Shown here piece after piece: positions 6,166-6,883 of a stretch of 6,883 nt of DNA. A program made the translations under genes and the position numbers. The stretch covers positions 1-6,883 of the forward strand of contig DATBZA010000116.1 in NCBI GenBank assembly GCA_036513415.1, read 5' to 3'. This DNA comes from 40CM-4-68-19 sp036513415 (GTDB lineage Bacteria > Myxococcota > Myxococcia > Myxococcales > 40CM-4-68-19). A model generated the notes under the pieces. The model did no database searches and had not been told where the DNA came from. It worked only from the letters and a program-made list of their open reading frames with translations. Each line of letters starts with the position of its first letter. Position 1 is the stretch's first letter.

Positions 6166-6883
6166 GTCAGTCCCTTTCGTTCGAGCACCTATCGGTCCCG
6201 GCATCTACCGCGTCCACAAGCCGGTTGGCCACACCAGTTTCTCGCTGGTCCAGGCCTTCATGGATGAGGTGCAGGCAGCTGGGATTCGCCGCGACCGGCT
6301 GCCGGTCTGCCATGGGGGCGCACTGGATCCGTTTGCCGAAGGATTGATGCTGCTGCTCGCCGGCCAGGCGACCCGCTTGATGGAGCTTTTGCACCCGATA
6401 CCCAAGACCTACGTCGCGGAGATCGCCTGGGGGGCCGAGACCGACAATGGCGACCCGCTCGGGCGGATCGTGGCGCGCGCCGATCCTTCGAAGTTGTCGG
6501 TAGACGCGTTGGAGCGGGCCTTGACCTCCTTCCTCGGGTGGCGCGAGCAGGTGCCTCCGACCACCAGCAACAAGCGCGTGGATGGCGAGCGCGCATACCG
6601 CAAGGCGCATCGCGGGGAGTCGTTCGAGCTGCCTCCCTCGCGCGTGTACCTGCACGAAGCCCGCTTCATCTCCCACCGCCTACCCGCCTCGAGCACGCTG
6701 CTGCTGGTGACGGGCGGTGGGTATTACGTGCGCTCGCTCGTGCGCGATCTCGGCCGTGCCAGCGGCGCGCTCGCGCATCTCGCTGCTCTCCGCCGCACAG
6801 CGATCGGGCCGTGGGAGGATCCGCCGCCCGGCCAGCGCGTCTGGTTGCGCGGCGCCGAGCTGTTTCCCTGGTGCGCCTCGGTG
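6164..6883 (+). CDS. truB: TruB-type tRNA pseudouridine synthase, divergent (partial, 3' end missing)
   Basis: The first 240 codons of a pseudouridine synthase of the TruB family, which converts U55 in the T-loop of tRNAs to pseudouridine. The frame stays open to the last base. GIYRVHKPVGHTSF (13-26) corresponds to the usual start block G(I/V)xxxDKPxGxTS, with His where Asp is common. CHGGALDPFAEGLM (49-62) is motif II and holds the catalytic Asp55; the usual form is GHTGTLDPxATG. KTYVAEI (81-87) keeps the conserved Tyr83. GAETDNGDPLGRIV (90-103) and QVPPTTSNKRVDGERAY (129-145) follow in family order. GGGYYVRSLVRDLG (184-197) keeps Arg190. The C-terminal domain cannot be judged. ATG 6164 is the only ATG or GTG before the first conserved block; upstream GAGGAG ends 13 bases away, which is far. 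A second, less typical TruB paralogue is the main alternative reading. Confidence 0.85.
   Translation, partial: MSVPFVRAPIGPGIYRVHKPVGHTSFSLVQAFMDEVQAAGIRRDRLPVCHGGALDPFAEGLMLLLAGQATRLMELLHPIPKTYVAEIAWGAETDNGDPLGRIVARADPSKLSVDALERALTSFLGWREQVPPTTSNKRVDGERAYRKAHRGESFELPPSRVYLHEARFISHRLPASSTLLLVTGGGYYVRSLVRDLGRASGALAHLAALRRTAIGPWEDPPPGQRVWLRGAELFPWCASV

Noticed and set aside
3676..6267. Open frame of 863 codons on the plus strand
   Set aside because: It runs out of frame through the two glycosyltransferases and antisense to the hydrolase. Its composition is Arg/Ala-rich and no domain is visible.

Overview
The window is GC-rich DNA (roughly 70% G+C by eye) with dense, ordinary bacterial gene packing. 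It holds seven genes I can support end to end or nearly so, plus the last 56 codons of an eighth. An inner-core lipopolysaccharide (LPS) gene group, GTG starts, four-base GTGA overlaps and Ala/Arg/Gly-rich proteins point to a Gram-negative bacterium. A Myxococcota or other former deltaproteobacterial source is my best guess, but that is inference from composition and gene content. I see no tRNA, rRNA, CRISPR array, insertion sequence or integrase.

Layout, left to right. (1) 1-171, + strand: C-terminal end of an acyl-CoA synthetase/AMP-ligase. It converges on (2) 230-1057, - strand: a small PfkB-family sugar kinase, with a possible leaderless promoter. (3) 1058-1275: a 218-base spacer with a palindrome and a hairpin but no gene. 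(4) 1276-2217, - strand: an unrecognised membrane-anchored, cysteine-containing protein. (5) After a roughly 120-base divergent spacer, a tight + strand operon at 2338-5356: a Kdo hydroxylase (KdoO-like), a family 9 glycosyltransferase of the heptosyltransferase type, and a family 4 glycosyltransferase, joined by two GTGA stop/start overlaps. (6) 5368-6165, - strand: a metallo-beta-lactamase-fold hydrolase of the UPF0173 type with a signal peptide, converging on the operon. (7) 6164-6883, + strand: a divergent TruB-type tRNA pseudouridine synthase that runs off the end. Its start codon overlaps that of gene 6 head to head on a shared CATG.

How the genes work together. The clear functional unit is the three-gene operon. 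A Kdo hydroxylase would turn Kdo attached to lipid A into Ko, using O2 and 2-oxoglutarate, and the two glycosyltransferases would extend the inner core. The other genes look like single-gene units with unrelated roles: acyl activation, sugar phosphorylation, an exported hydrolase and tRNA modification. I found no strong sign of a wholly new system. The most notable items are the KdoO-led operon, the overlapping divergent start codons, the altered TruB and PfkB motifs, and the unrecognised cysteine-containing protein.
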